A DNA stretch of 64,000 nucleotides from Mikania micrantha (GCA_009363875.1 CM018694.1:26793415-26857414), one strand, 5' to 3'. Numbered from the stretch's first letter, positions 23,701-35,706 are shown. The notes: generated by a model not told the origin, from the letters alone. A program made the numbers and translations.

Positions 23701-24471
23701 TCGATCCTTTGTACTTTCGTGTAGAGGACGTTGAGAGCTTCGCGTGGATAGCAATTTTGCACAATTTGGTTAAGAAATGAGAGAGTTATGGGGGTTTTTG
23801 TGGAGTTTTTCCGGGTTCGTTTCGTATTTCACGTATTTTAAATAAATAGTTTTCTAAAATCATTCTAAGGTGGTAATTCCTGGTAAATATTTTCTTATCT
23901 AATTTTTCTTATTTTATTATTATTAGATCGTTTATAAATTTCGTTTTGTTAGATCATATCGCCATCACGCGTATTCGTTCGAATCGTCACCCGAATGAAC
24001 ATGACAATAGCTTTAGTTTCTGACTTTTGTTTTCTACTTTTCAATTATCATTCAGAACGTTAAACTCACAGATACGTTTGTGTGAATCGTCACCCACCCA
24101 AACACCCTGTCGGTTTATTATTTGTAAACGATACTGTGTTGTTATTTCGAATTGGATTTCCTCACAGTTGAACTCAACTAAACTTACATATTTTCACATT
24201 TTTTGCTAATGAAATAGTCGGCTATATGATTCCTGTTATTTGTGGACATCAGATCACAAACGATATGTTTTCGTTACTTGTTCTCACATTGTTGTTTCAC
24301 ATGAATTATTGTATTACTGTATTTAAACTTTCACTTTAACACATACAATTGTTATTTCCATTCTTACTCCTATTGTCACACAACCGTTATTCACATTGTT
24401 TTTACACATAGTAAAAGGTGAAAGTACACATACCGTACAGATTGCCGGACGATCTGGTACTGGCTGTCACA
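20730..24471 (-). repeat. 3.74-kb chromovirus LTR, duplication copy 1
   Basis: It is bounded by TGTCAC and GTCACA on + (TGTGACA...TGTGACA on -), 3,742 bp, unusually long. On the minus strand a CATTCG/CGAATG array lies at about 23480-23200 and CCAGGTGAGTTCA at 22628-22616. The TATA box ATGCCCTATATATAAGC is at 21310-21294, leaving a U3 of about 3.1 kb. The pol 3' end and PPT lie on one side, and a PBS plus gag start on the other. This single LTR is therefore both a 3' and a 5' LTR. Confidence 0.85.
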
Positions 24472-24507
24472 GTCTCCCCTTGTTAAGAAAATTTCGTCCC
24501 GAAATTT
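24472..24507 (-). promoter_or_regulatory. Polypurine tract and hairpin before the LTR
   Basis: The minus strand reads AACAAGGGGAGAC directly before the LTR. Just upstream is a near-palindrome (24489-24507, arms AAATTTCG/CGAAATTT, 3-nt spacer). The same hairpin precedes the PPT of the unlike element at 54829. Confidence 0.8.
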
Positions 24508-26531
24508 AAGCATCATTATTGGGTACTACTTCTTCTTCAAATAGGTGGGGATATTTTGTCTTCATATGATCCTCATGCTTCCAGGTAAACTTTGGTCCGT
24601 GCTTGGAGTTCCAATGTACCTTCACGATAGGGATACGACTTCGTTTCAGTCTCTTAACTTCACGATCCATAATCTCTACATGTTCTTCAATGAAATGTAA
24701 TTGCTCATCCACTTGTATTTCTTCGAGAGGTATGACTAACGATTCATCAATGAGACACCTCTTAAGATTTGATACATGGAATACATCGTGTACCCCTCTG
24801 AGTTCATCAGGAAGTCTGAGTATGTATGCCACATCCGTTGAGTTATCTAGAACGGTCCGACATACCTTGGTGCTAACTTGCCCTTAGCCCCAAAACGAAC
24901 CACACCTTTCCATGGGGACACTTTCAACATGACTCGGTCACCCCTGGAATTCCAAAGGCTTTTGCCTTTTGTCTGCGTAACTCTTTTGGAGACTACGTGC
25001 TGCCTGTAATCTCTGTTGAATCTGGGCAATCTTATCAGTAGTTTCCTGAATAAGTTCAGGCCCAGTGATTCTGTTGTCTCCCACTTCTGTCCAAGAAATT
25101 GCAGACCGACATTTTCTACCATATAGTGTCTCGAACGTAGCACATGCAACACTGCTGTGGTAGCTATTGTTGTAGGAGAACTCAATGAGTGGTAAATGTT
25201 TGTCCCAACTTCCACCAAAGTCTAGGATGCATCTCCTTAACATATCCTCTACGGTTTGGATTGTTCGCTCGCTCTAACCATCCGTTTGTGGATGGTAAGC
25301 GGTGCTCAAGTTCACACTTGTCCTTAAGGATTGTTGCAATGATTGCCAGAACCGCGATGTAAATCGACTGTCCCGGTTAGAAATAATAGATAATGGCATC
25401 CCGTGCCGCACTACTATTTCATTGACATAATGTCTTGCTGGTTTCTCCATCTTGTAGTTTTCCCGAATTGGTAAGAAGTGTGCGGACTTAGTCAATCGAT
25501 CAATGATGACCCATATAGAATCGTCTCCGCTGGATGTGCGGGGTAGCTTGGTAATGAAGTCCATAGCTATTTGTTCCCATTTCCATTGTGGTATCTCTAG
25601 TTGTTCCAGAAAACCTGACGGTTTCTAGTGTTCAACTTTGACTTTGGCACATGTGAGGCACTAACCGACATAAGTAGCCACATATTTCTTCATACATGGC
25701 CACCAATAAAATGACCTAAGACCTTGGTACATCTTATCGGCACCAGGATGAATGAAATAACGTGTTCTGTGTGCCTCGTCAAGAATGAGTTTTCGGAGTT
25801 CATCTACGGCCGGGATCCATACACGATCCTAGAAGCAGATAACTCGGTGCTGTCTTGTTTCAAATTGTTTCTCGGCTCCCCAATCGAGCTCGTTCCTCAA
25901 GTTGTTTCTTTCCACTGCTTCTTGTTGTGCTTGTAGGATTTGGTCTCTCAGACTTTTTTGTTCAGTCATTCCCATTGCTCATACACGCAAAGGTTTGACT
26001 CTTTCCTTCTAGCTCAAAGCGTCAGATACAACATTAGCTTTGCCCGGATGGTATTTGATCACAAAATCGTAATCGTTCAGGAGCTCGACGCAATGTCTCT
26101 GTCGCATGTTATGCTCCTTTTGATCAAATATGTGTTGTAAACTCTTGTGATCTGTGAAGGTCGTGCACTTGGTGCCATATAGGTAATGCCTCCAAATCTT
26201 TAGAGTGAAGACAACAGCTCCCAATTCCAAGTCATGCATCATGTAGTTCTTCTCATGGATCTTCAACTTTCGTGACGCGTAGACAATGACGTTATCTCGT
26301 TGCATTAAAACAAAACCGAGTCCTTGATGAGAAGCATCACAATAAACCACAAAGTCACCGTTGCCATCTGGGAGTGTTAAAATTGGTGTATTGCACAATC
26401 TTAGTTTCAGTGTTTGAAAGGCCTCTTCTTGTTTCTGCGTCCACACGAATGGTTCGCATTACTGGGTTAGCGTTGTGAGTGGCAAGGCTGTCCTAGAGAA
26501 ATTCGAAATGATTCTCCTGTAATACCCCGCA
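24506..26531 (-). pseudogene. Chromovirus pol 3' half, copy 1 (RNase H, integrase, chromodomain-like end)
   Basis: The RNase H block (26446-26009) shows Y-C-D-A-S-H-Q-G and T-D-H-K-S-L. The integrase (about 25700-24900) has M-D-F-I-T near 25562, the second catalytic site as S-N-R-D near 25385 (normally S-D-R-D), and S-E-R-T after an in-frame stop at 25274. The C-terminus has V-H-W-N-S-K...F-T-W-K-H-E-D...Y-P-H-L-F near 24570, typical of the chromodomain end in Tekay-like chromoviruses. Two frameshifts lie between 24960 and 24830. RT and everything 5' of it are absent because the duplication ends at 26531. Confidence 0.85.
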
Positions 26532-26865
26532 TGAGTGGCTAGAAATTTCATTATCAAGGGCTATAACTAAGGATCCTCCGAAATATCCTGGTATAGTTGG
26601 AGATTGTGGGACAAGTACACGCATGAGTGGTTGACAATTTCACTTTTGAAGGATATCACCAAGGATCCTCCGAAATATAGCATTCATATGCTATTCAATC
26701 GGGCCTTAGTCGCAAGAATTCCGGCCTAGTCGCTAGTATCCCGGCCTTAGTCACCAGCATTCCGGCCTTAGTTGCCAGTATTCCGGCCATGATCGCCAGT
26801 ATTTTCTGCCGTAGTCACCAGTTTAATCGGCCTTGTCGCCAGTATCTTAGGCTTGCCCAAATTTT
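26532..26865 (+). repeat. Tat post-pol repeats, copy 2
   Basis: Remainder of the CATGAGTGGCT pair plus the 21-bp minisatellite (about 26700-26865), as in 11119-11450, with a few substitutions. Confidence 0.8.
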
Positions 26866-27990
26866 CTTGGTTCTTTATTTATGCAGGACTGACTTTCAAG
26901 GATACCTAGGAATATTGTATATCTCGACAACATACTTGGGGATATTTAGGTATGAATTTGTTTTGATGTTTTAATAGGAACAAAGAAGACTTCGAACTAA
27001 ACCTACTATTTCTGGAAATTGGTATTTGTTTCTTAACTTTTTTAATATACCACGGCATTCTTTAATTCTGATTATTTCTATTTAGAAATATATTCTCATT
27101 CTTAGTAGAGTGCATTATACTTATTTCTACTTAGGAATATGTTATACGTATTATGTACATTTTTTATTTAGGGAAATGTTAAATTAAATTACCAGTTAAT
27201 TCACATGCTAAGGTAACTTTAAACAAATAATAACACTTAAACATATGTCTAAGTTATTTATAATCTCCCATGTTGTTAAAACATTAGTCGAATTAGGATA
27301 AGTCTGGCTTCAATTATCTTTAATGATTCCTAAGTATATCTAATATAGATTAAAAAAAGTATTCCGAAATTCTTCAATAGAAATATTAAGAATATTTGAA
27401 CGTTTTTAGGCATATAGAGATAATTATAGTTACCACGTGTTCAAAATCCAATTTTTTATAAAGAGTTTAGTCTCTTATAAAACTCGCAAAATATTTAAAA
27501 TACCAGTGAGAATATTTATGAATATTCAAAAATGTGTTAAAATTCATAACAATAATTATGAATATAAACTTCGGAACAAATAACATCTCCAAAACGGGAT
27601 ACAATATTAACGCACTCATTGTGATATTCAAATCGTTTACAGTCATAAGTTCAACTAAAATCCAATTCGAATTAAGCCAAGAATAGATTAGATTATTCTC
27701 AATTATTACTAGGTATGTGTGCGAAAACTTATACATAAATATTCAAGTAGAAATCAATTGAAAAATTAAGTATTTAACATATAAACAACTACATACCAAG
27801 TCAAACTATATAAAACAATAATGTTCATTAGAATTAGTAATCTTTTACATAAGTATAAGACATCTAAGATAATTAAGAATATTTGGAGATATATGGGAAT
27901 ATTTTCTAGAAACAAACAATTATACAGAATGCCAAAACATTAACCAAAACGCTTAACTGTTGTATTATGTTCAAAAGCAGTTAAAAGAAT
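26866..27990. other. AT-rich Tat spacer, copy 2
   Basis: Nearly identical to 11461-12575. No gene seen. Confidence 0.55.
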
Positions 27991-27993
27991 AAC

Positions 27994-28140
27994 ATATCAG
28001 GCTTCGCCATGAAGCTCATGGTCCCTCCACCTGATATGTTAATAATGTCAAACTTAAAAGAAAAATCAAGGATTCTCCATGAAACTCATGGTCCCTCCAC
28101 CTTAATTTTTTCCATAAATTGTCTGCCCCTATACCCGGGG
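27994..28140 (+). promoter_or_regulatory. Nested stem-loops, copy 2
   Basis: Outer stem 27994-28002/28031-28039 and second outer stem 28065-28072/28100-28107, each around CCATGA/TCATGG. A CCCC/GGGG hairpin lies at 28125-28140. The only change from copy 1 in the first structure is in the 3-nt loop (AAC to AGC). Confidence 0.7.
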
Positions 28141-28213
28141 ATTTTCCTAAGAAACTATTGTTCAGAATTACACCATATTAAAAACGAAGAACCACAAATA
28201 CTAAAAAATGGGC

Positions 28214-29050
28214 TTACACCTCGGCACCTTTGTCTTCATCGCCCATTATCACCTCCACCTCACCAGCACCAGCACATGCCACCTCACCAACACCTTCTTT
28301 GCTTGTCTTCGTTGCATCACCAACCTTGGTCACATCATTAGAAGCCTCTGCTTTCTCTCCCGCAAGGTCCGCCAATATTTTGCCACATTCCTGAAGATCC
28401 TTAGTCCACAATTCAGCACCTTCGGCTTTAGCTTGATTGGCCATCTGGATCATGGCCCTTAGGAGGGCTATGACTGCAGATTTCTTGGCCCCCTCCATCT
28501 CTTTCATCTGCTTCTTGACCGTAGCAGCTTCCTTTTCATAATGACCACCTTTGGTGGAGACTATCTTCTTTTGGTCCTCTAGATCTTCAATTTGTTTATC
28601 AAACTGCTCCTTTTTAGAAGCATATTTGATTGAAGCCTGCAAAATAGGAATCATTTAGAATATATAGAAATATATAACCTAAAGAAGAAAAAAATGGTTT
28701 AATTGGTGGAGAGTAAACAAGTGACGCCACCCCATGGGCATCAATTGTGGAAAACACAGTTTGGTGGTAGAGAAAAACTCAGAAATAAGATCAGGAAAAG
28801 GGAATTTAAAACCTAGAGTAAAAGGATACTCAGGAAAACAAACCCAAGAAGACGACAAATGATAAACCTTCAGTTTTCGGGAAAAACTGTGGAAAATAGT
28901 TTCTTCGAGAAACACCCTAGAAAGACGCATCAACTCGATACGGTCATCGTTGAATACGCATATATTTTGACTATTATTAGTCAAAATATTCAGGTTTGTA
29001 AAATCATTTTCAGAAGAGTTGAAACCGGAAGAAGAAGATGATCTGGACAT
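28214..29050 (-). pseudogene. Antisense Tat gene, copy 2
   Basis: Same deletion structure as 12802-13636 but less damaged. The ATG is intact at 29050-29048 (M-S-R-S-S-S-S). The exon-1 fragment is open to 28679. The coiled-coil exon is open over 28654-28214, including the codon that is a stop in copy 1. The Transposase_28-like motif C-F-P-E-Y-P-F-T-L-G is near 28840. The missing middle makes a normal product unlikely. Confidence 0.75.
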
Positions 29051-29326
29051 TTTTGTTGAAACTAAAAGAAATCGAGAAAGAAAAGGTGAAAGAACTTACC
29101 GAAAACACTTGATGAAGAAGATGACATCTGAAGAGTGAGGGATGATCATTATATTCTAAGCGAACGACTGAGAATATGTGGGAAACCGCTACAATCAATA
29201 ACTGTCACATCAACGTTCAAATCAACATTTAATATTCAAACTTTAAATAAGTAGCCAAAACGATCAGTTATTTTAAATTCTTACAACAGAAAAAAGGATT
29301 AAGTGTAGTAAGAATTTAGGGGTAAT

Positions 29327-29959
29327 TGTTGTGCCTGTAAAATTTTGCCTTATAATTAGGAATATTTCAGGATACAGAATAATTCCGGATATGTAGGGAT
29401 ATTTGCGTATATAAATTTATCTAAACTGACGACTTAATTAATAAATAATGATTATTTATTATTAACTGTTATTTATTATATCAACATGTGCTATTGATAT
29501 TCGAATTAAGTCAACAGGTAAGAAGATCTAACATTCCTACTTCGACATATCATGGAGAAAAACGTGGACTGTTTGTAGAAGCCATCAACGGTTGTATAGA
29601 GTGAGTCCGCGCATGCCCAGGAGTGGAGCGGAAAATGTGGAACCGATTATGCTACCGTTGTATAGTTTTTTTGTAATATAAATTGAGGCAAAGATCGATC
29701 TAGGAACACACACATCGCGCACTTTCAGCTTACATCTGCTTATTTTTTGGCATTCATAGTTTTCGAAGTTTTGCAACACTTAGAGGTTTTTATGCCGGCC
29801 ATCCAAAGGGAAAGGGCTTTTCCTCGTATAAATCTCGTGTGTTGAGCTTTTTATTTCATTTCTAATTTATAAACTGTTTTCTAGATTGTAAAACACAAAA
29901 CCCAAGTAACCTAATTCGGTTTGGCTAAAAATCAGTGTTGTTCATTTTTACCCAAAACA
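29327..29959 (+). repeat. Tat LTR, duplication copy 2
   Basis: 633 bp, TGTTGTGCCTG to ACCCAAAACA. It differs from 13913-14547 by a few substitutions and small indels. Since the two copies arose by block duplication, their divergence dates the duplication and not the insertion. Confidence 0.8.
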
Positions 29960-30520
29960 AATACCAGAGAATTGATGTGCTGATTATCATTTGAGTCTTT
30001 TTTCAACTTAGGTATGGGAGCTAGAGGTCTTTTTGTGTTTAGCTGTGGGGGTTTGAGATTTTCTGGCTACACTCTTTTGTCTTTGTGTGAAAGATCGAGT
30101 GATAATGGGTCTGGGTTTTTGGCTAATTCTGGATGAGTCCAAAAGCATATGATTGGTGAGGTTTCTCTGGACAAGTCTAGGAGGGTTTGAGAAGTAGATT
30201 AGGTGAGGCTTCTCTGTTGGAAGAAGTGGACTTGGTAGGGGAGGTTTGTTTCGAGGTATGTAAGGGTGTGGAGGAGGTTTGATTGGGCTCTGATTGAACA
30301 GGCTTAGTTGGAGTGTGTTTGGGTGACTTGGGTTTGCTGACATCCCCATAAGCTCATGTCTCTATTTGATAAGCTATTTCCTTTAACTTTTGTTCAAGAC
30401 TTTCCCTTGCAGTTGCAGTCTCAAATTGCTGATCCAGGGCTGCTTTGAGAAGGGCCTCTTGATTTTTTAGTTTTTTAGGACCTCAGAAAAAACTAGGTTC
30501 CTTGCGGATTCCACTAGGAA
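29960..30520 (-). pseudogene. Proline-rich gag-like fragment, copy 2
   Basis: Counterpart of 14548-15110, with a small deletion in the region of 30220. The minus-strand ORF 30349-30008 is Pro/Ser-rich with no recognised domain. Confidence 0.3.
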
Positions 30521-31110
30521 GGCCCTTGAATAGTGCGGAATCCTATTCGGGGGTTTTCTAATCGAAATATATAAGCCCCGTGGTAATACGATGATTGGGA
30601 ATCGACGTTTTGATCAAAATCGAACTCCACGGTTCTGAGAACGAACTTGGAAGGCAAGGGGCGGCTCTTAAACCTTGGGAATTGACAGGGAATTTTCAGG
30701 GATATGAAATAATTTGTTTTTGCAGGTATTTATAGGGACCTGCAGATCGCACGAATGGGTCACACGAACCAACCATTCGTACGAACCACGATCCGCGAAT
30801 GAGTAAGTCACACAAATGAACCTGATCTCTGATTCTTCGTATGAACGAATCAAAATCCTAATTCCTTCGCTTAAGTGGACATTCGTTAAGCGTTCATTCG
30901 TGCAAATGAACTCATATTTAGGTTCATTCGTACGAATGGTCCTGTTTGATATCAAAATTCATAGTCAAACATGTTAAACACAAATAAACAATGCACAATA
31001 CTTGATTTCATTGATAACCAAAGCTTTACATATAATTGCATACTAGTATATATGAACTAAAGAAAAACGGTGTATCTATAAATTCCACCTTGGACCTAGT
31101 TCTATACTTT
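30521..31110 (-). repeat. LTR-like segment, copy 2
   Basis: Counterpart of 15111-15700, with the same TATA-like box near 30735 and the CATTCG/CGAATG cluster at 30750-30940. The ORF 30955-30668 is a by-product of the CATTCG repeats. Confidence 0.4.
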
Positions 31111-31150
31111 AACAGCTTTAGTCTTAAAAAAAATTGTCTTAAAGAGATTT

Positions 31151-34100
31151 CTAGTCTGCACCAGCAAATACGTCAAACGCAAAGCGGAGTCTAATCTCTC
31201 TCATATACTGTAGAGCTTGCTCCATATCAACAATGTCAAAGAAAATCTGACACATGTAGAGGGCCTTGACATCTTCCTCTATCAGGTTTCTCAGCCACAT
31301 CAGGTCAAATACTCTGATCAAGTCCAACTTACCATCCTTGCACAGAACTATCATTGCCTCTGAAGTTCTGCCATCGTAATACCACCATTGGAAACTACTT
31401 GCAAAGCCTTGAGGCATCTTCCTGAGAGGAATAGTCTTCATGACTTTGGGAGGTAGCCACCTCAAGATAACTTTGTGCTTTCTTGTCTAAGAATCAGTCT
31501 CCTGTAGGTAGAATCTTTCAGGTTGTTGAGGCAGGAAGTTCACCCATCTCTTTCTGTATTCAAACTTTCTTTGCATAGCTAACCAAGACGACATACTAGA
31601 ATCTTTACAGTACAACATGTTCAGACATGCGAGCTGATTAAATTCAAAACCTGGAAACATCTTAAAGTCATGCGGGAATTTGAAATACTGAATTCCCCTT
31701 TCTCTTTTCACTCCATAGCATCCCAAGTCCTTGAAGTACGCCCAACTCAGGATGCAACGTCCATATTTGTACCCTTTGGTTTTGTAGACTTTAGGGTATT
31801 GAGCTATAGTAGGAGGGATTCTATCCTTCTTAATGGTCTACCAGTAAGTAGCCCACTCTTCCTTTCTTTTTTGGATATGTTCTGCAGAAGCCTCCTTGCC
31901 TCCTTCCTTCTCATCAATCTTACATTTGAGTTCTTCTTCTGAATGTTGACGGAATAGATTAGTGAAAGTAGGAAGCTCTTCTTCTGCAAGAGTGTACTTT
32001 ACAACTTCTTCATCTTCCAGGCCTTCTAAGATGACCTCATCAATATCATCATATGATTCAGGAACCGGGAGATCTGAAGCAGAAACCGAGGAGTCATCAA
32101 CAATAACCTCGTCAGGATTTAACCTGAATAACTCAACGATCTGCTCTTTTGTAAGACGGTGAATGATCTCTCCCTCTTCATTTCATAGCTCACTGAGTGC
32201 TGTATAATGCCCTGAGCATCAAGAATCATAGTCAACGTTTCGTCAAGACGATGTATCAGAGGCACAACTTCTACTTCCTAGATAGGTTTTCTTTCTTTAG
32301 CTGGTTTGGTGGATGACTGAGGAGCTTTATCATGTTCCTTCTTGGTTCGGTTCTACTGGTAGAGGACCGCCCTGAAGTGCTAGATGAACTTGCAGCATCA
32401 TCCCCAGCTCCATCATTGTCATCCTTGTCATCAATGCTATCATAATCCACCTTTTCCTCATCAGATTCATCTTCTTCGTCTTCTTTATCTGAATCATCGG
32501 AATCAATATTGGAGGCCTCAATCCTTGCTGTAGACTCTCTTAGGTACTCAACTGCTTCGGATAAATGCTCATTATCAATCTCCAAAGCAAGAATCCTCTC
32601 ATTGTACCCATAAACCGTCAGGGCGAGCTGTTTGTGCTCATCCGCTGACTTAAGCAGACGATCTTCAAGTTCAGCATTATGGGCTCTCAAGTCTCCCCTC
32701 TGATCAGCAACATGTAAAAGTAGAGCATCCTACTAGTTGACTCTTTGTGTCCGTTGGGCTATAGCTTGATGTTACTCATGGTTCCTCTCCATCAATCAAA
32801 GTACCAAACTGTTCAGTGTGCTATGATGTTCAGCAACTGAAACAGTTGGTATGTAAGGATCTGTACGTGTAGTGGAGGGACCAGAGGAGGCAACTGTAAA
32901 GATGGCAACAGTAGCAGGAGAGGAAGTCTGAGGAAAGTAGCAGTATGAAGTGCATGAGCAACCCTATACTAGGACAGTGAAGAAGTCACAACTATTGCAG
33001 CAGGTATAGCAGTGGATCCTGCAACAGAAACTGACCCTGTCCTTCTCTATATTACAAATCTAGCCCTTCTCTTCTTGGCGGCTGGTGGTGAAGGAATATC
33101 AAATTATGGAATGAAAGAGGGATCCTCAATCTCCTGAGCACTTAAGTCTTGTTCCCTCGGTCTCTTCCTCATCCATACAACCTGAGATCTGAGGCTAGTA
33201 GTGACACACTCAGTCTCAAGTTCAGTCTCTTCTGAGTCTGTATCATCAGAGGTTGCATCATCTCCTCCATCAATGCTCTCCATGTCAGAGTCACGGGCAT
33301 CCTCCCCCTCATCAGCAGATGTAGTAGAACCGATCTCCAAAGAGGCAGATACAGTGGCTACAGAAGCAGTATTGGTTACACCAGCATCAACAACATCACC
33401 AATATCACCAATCTCACAAGCGTCTCCACCAACACCAGCATCATCATTACCAGCACCACCAAGACCAGTACAACCCACATCTCCATCATTATCACTGTCT
33501 CCCTGAGGAACAATCATATCCTCAACATCAGAATCAGAATTGTCGTGTCTCCATCTCCTCCTGGCAGGTTCCACATACTCCGGGTTGATGAGATGTCCGA
33601 AGAGATGACGATCTGCAGGCCTGGCATCCTTTTGCCTATAAGTATTGACACGGTTGAGCGTAGTATTAGTCATATGTTGCAATCGAATGATGTCTGCATT
33701 TATCTTGGGAAGATCAGGCAGCTGCATATCAAAGATCATTTGGAGGAACCGGGGTTACATGAGATACTACTTGTCTCCTTTTGAGCTAACATTCTCTTTA
33801 ATGTGCGTGAAGACCATCTCAGAAAATTTGAAGGGTATGTTAAGGATCGAAGCAACAAAGGCAGAATGTAATGTTTCTCTCAGCTCATCAAAACCACCCC
33901 GTCTTGATCCCAGGTTGCAGAAATACATGGCACAAATACTTGAACTGCGGAGTGTGGTAAGCCTTGTTTAGCACTCCAATAGTAAGATCCCCTTCATACT
34001 TGTACCGCAAGAAGCAACCTCGTACAAGGTGCTTGTCCAACAGAAAAGGGTGATCAGGCATATCCTGAAACCCTCAAATCCTCCTTATGTGATCAGCAGA

Positions 34101-34378
34101 AACAACCACATCTCTTCCTCCAACAACTCCCCTAATAACAGTAGGCTCCGTAGAGCAATCGATATTAGCTGACTCCCAAAATGATCTTTGATCTGACAAA
34201 TACAGAATATGCATAGTAGAGATCGCAGTGAAAATCCGAGAGCGTCTCAGGAATGTGATGATCTATGTAAAGTGTGTTGCATTCCTCGTGGACAAGTCAA
34301 GATATGCACAGATGTTATTCTTCGGGAACACCCTTAGATCAGCTGTTCTACAATCAATAAGATGAACGATTCAGTTCA
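31151..34378 (-). pseudogene. Probable 3' ORF of a SIRE-like copia element, copy 2 (fuller)
   Basis: This copy keeps the N-terminal domain missing from copy 1. On the minus strand from about 34345 it reads N-N-I-C-A-Y-L-D, then S-R-I-F-T-A-I-S, S-F-W-E-S-A and V-V-G-G-R-D-V-V-V, to G-G-F-D-E-L-R near 33895. It then joins the L-P-K-I-N-A-D-I part. A 158-bp acidic coiled segment (32489-32332) absent from copy 1 is also present. Several stops and at least one frameshift remain. No in-frame ATG precedes the N-terminal domain, but an acceptor-like TTGATTGTAG does, so the ORF may be reached by splicing. Confidence 0.5.
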
Positions 34379-35494
34379 GATTGATAGAAATGAAATAGTT
34401 GAAAACTTAAACGAACTTCTTCATTCGTGCGAATGAACTACAATATAGGCTTATTAAGAACGAATAAGGAATCAGACAAATCAAAATGGCTCACGAATGA
34501 GCAACAATCTCAAACTTAGTCGTATGACATTCTTAATTCGTTAGTATTTTTGAACGAATTAACTCCTTTGTGTGACTAGTCACACGAATGAATGTTCATT
34601 CGTCTAACCGTAGGTTCAAAAACCCTAACTCTCAAAAATCCATGATCAATGCACAAAAATGACAACAAAGTCATTAGACATCACCGATTAATTGATATGA
34701 ACAAGTTTTAGATTGATTTGAGTTGACTTTAAAGGCTTATTTGACTGAAAAATGTTTGAAACCTAAAACCCTAAGAGTCCGATCGATTTTGCATCAAAAT
34801 TGTCTCAAAGATGATGAATCTTGATTCAGACTATACCTGAAACAAAGAGTAAACGTTGTATGAACAGAATAACTCAATAACACGGCTAAAAATGAAGCAA
34901 TGGTCAAAAACTCTCGAATGGACGAATGGAAACACACACACAGTTAACGAAATAAAATCGGGGTGAATGAGTCTTCGGACGAATCAGAAGACTTAAATAT
35001 AAGTCTCATTCGTGCCGGAATCTCATACGTAAATTGAGTCAAGATTGAATATCTGAACAAATAAGTGATCGTTTTAAAACAAAAAGTGAAAATATTTTTG
35101 TATATTTTTTTATCTGAAGAAACTGTACAACTGAACTATAGCAAGCAAAACACATATTTTTGTGAGCAATCTTTCAGGAAAGAAGCATATATACCAGAAC
35201 ATATCAAATCAGCATCCTTGGGTGTTATACTTATGACACATTTGGTTTATGATACAATTACTGATATATTTGTCCATTCTAAACCTGACCAAACTTCATT
35301 TCTTTTGACAAATCAGTGAACATCCATATCTTCTGACTAAGTTACCCGTTCTAGTCAACTAACAATGGTTAGAAACAGTTTATAACTCATCTATGCATAT
35401 CTTAATACCTAAGATCATATATTCCAAAAGATTCCAAGTTATTTTATTTTTGCCTTTTCTTTTAACAACATTCTCATGTTCAATACGTTCTCAT
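34379..35494. other. Upstream region and AT-rich spacer, copy 2
   Basis: Counterpart of 18360-19474. It holds CATTCG/CGAATG words, an AC repeat two units shorter than copy 1, and a TATA-like TATATTTAAG (minus) near 34995. No coding sequence recognised. Confidence 0.4.
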
Positions 35495-35570
35495 GGACGG
35501 CTTCAGCTAGGTCTTTACAAAGTAATATGGCAAGTGTCAGAATTGTATAGACTGAGATTTTTTAGTGCAG
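35495..35570 (+). repeat. Single minisatellite unit and deletion junction
   Basis: The first 95-bp unit is followed at 35563-35567 (TTAGT) by the sequence that lies 1,038 bp further on in copy 1. The remaining units and the gag fragment are gone. Confidence 0.85.
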
Positions 35571-35691
35571 TGATCGAATGCAGAAGACATATGCAAATAA
35601 AATCCTAAGTCTTATGTTCTCTACACGAAGGGTCCCTAGGTTATAGTCTAAGCCAAACCGTTAATATGACCTATATTTCTCTATAACCATG

Positions 35692-35703
35692 GCTCTGATA
35701 CCA
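35692..35703 (-). promoter_or_regulatory. Primer-binding site, copy 2
   Basis: Minus strand TGGTATCAGAGC beside the LTR end, kept even though the following gag fragment is deleted. Confidence 0.85.
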
Positions 35704-35706
35704 ATC

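Larger units (their letters stand above)
11119..26531 (+). repeat. Large tandem duplication, copy 1 (15.4 kb)
   Basis: The whole block recurs in the same order and orientation at 26532-41509. The join reads TACCCCGCA then TGAGTGGCT at 26523-26540. The left source reads TACACGCA then TGAGTGG, and the right source TACCCCGCA then AACCTAG. So the shared CGCA is the only overlap at the breakpoint. The block contains a Tat 3' region and LTR, gag-like and LTR-like fragments, the copia-type 3' ORF, a gag fragment, a 3.74-kb LTR and the 3' half of a chromovirus pol. Copy 1 lacks 158 bp and 460 bp that copy 2 keeps. It keeps 1,038 bp that copy 2 lost. Confidence 0.9.
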
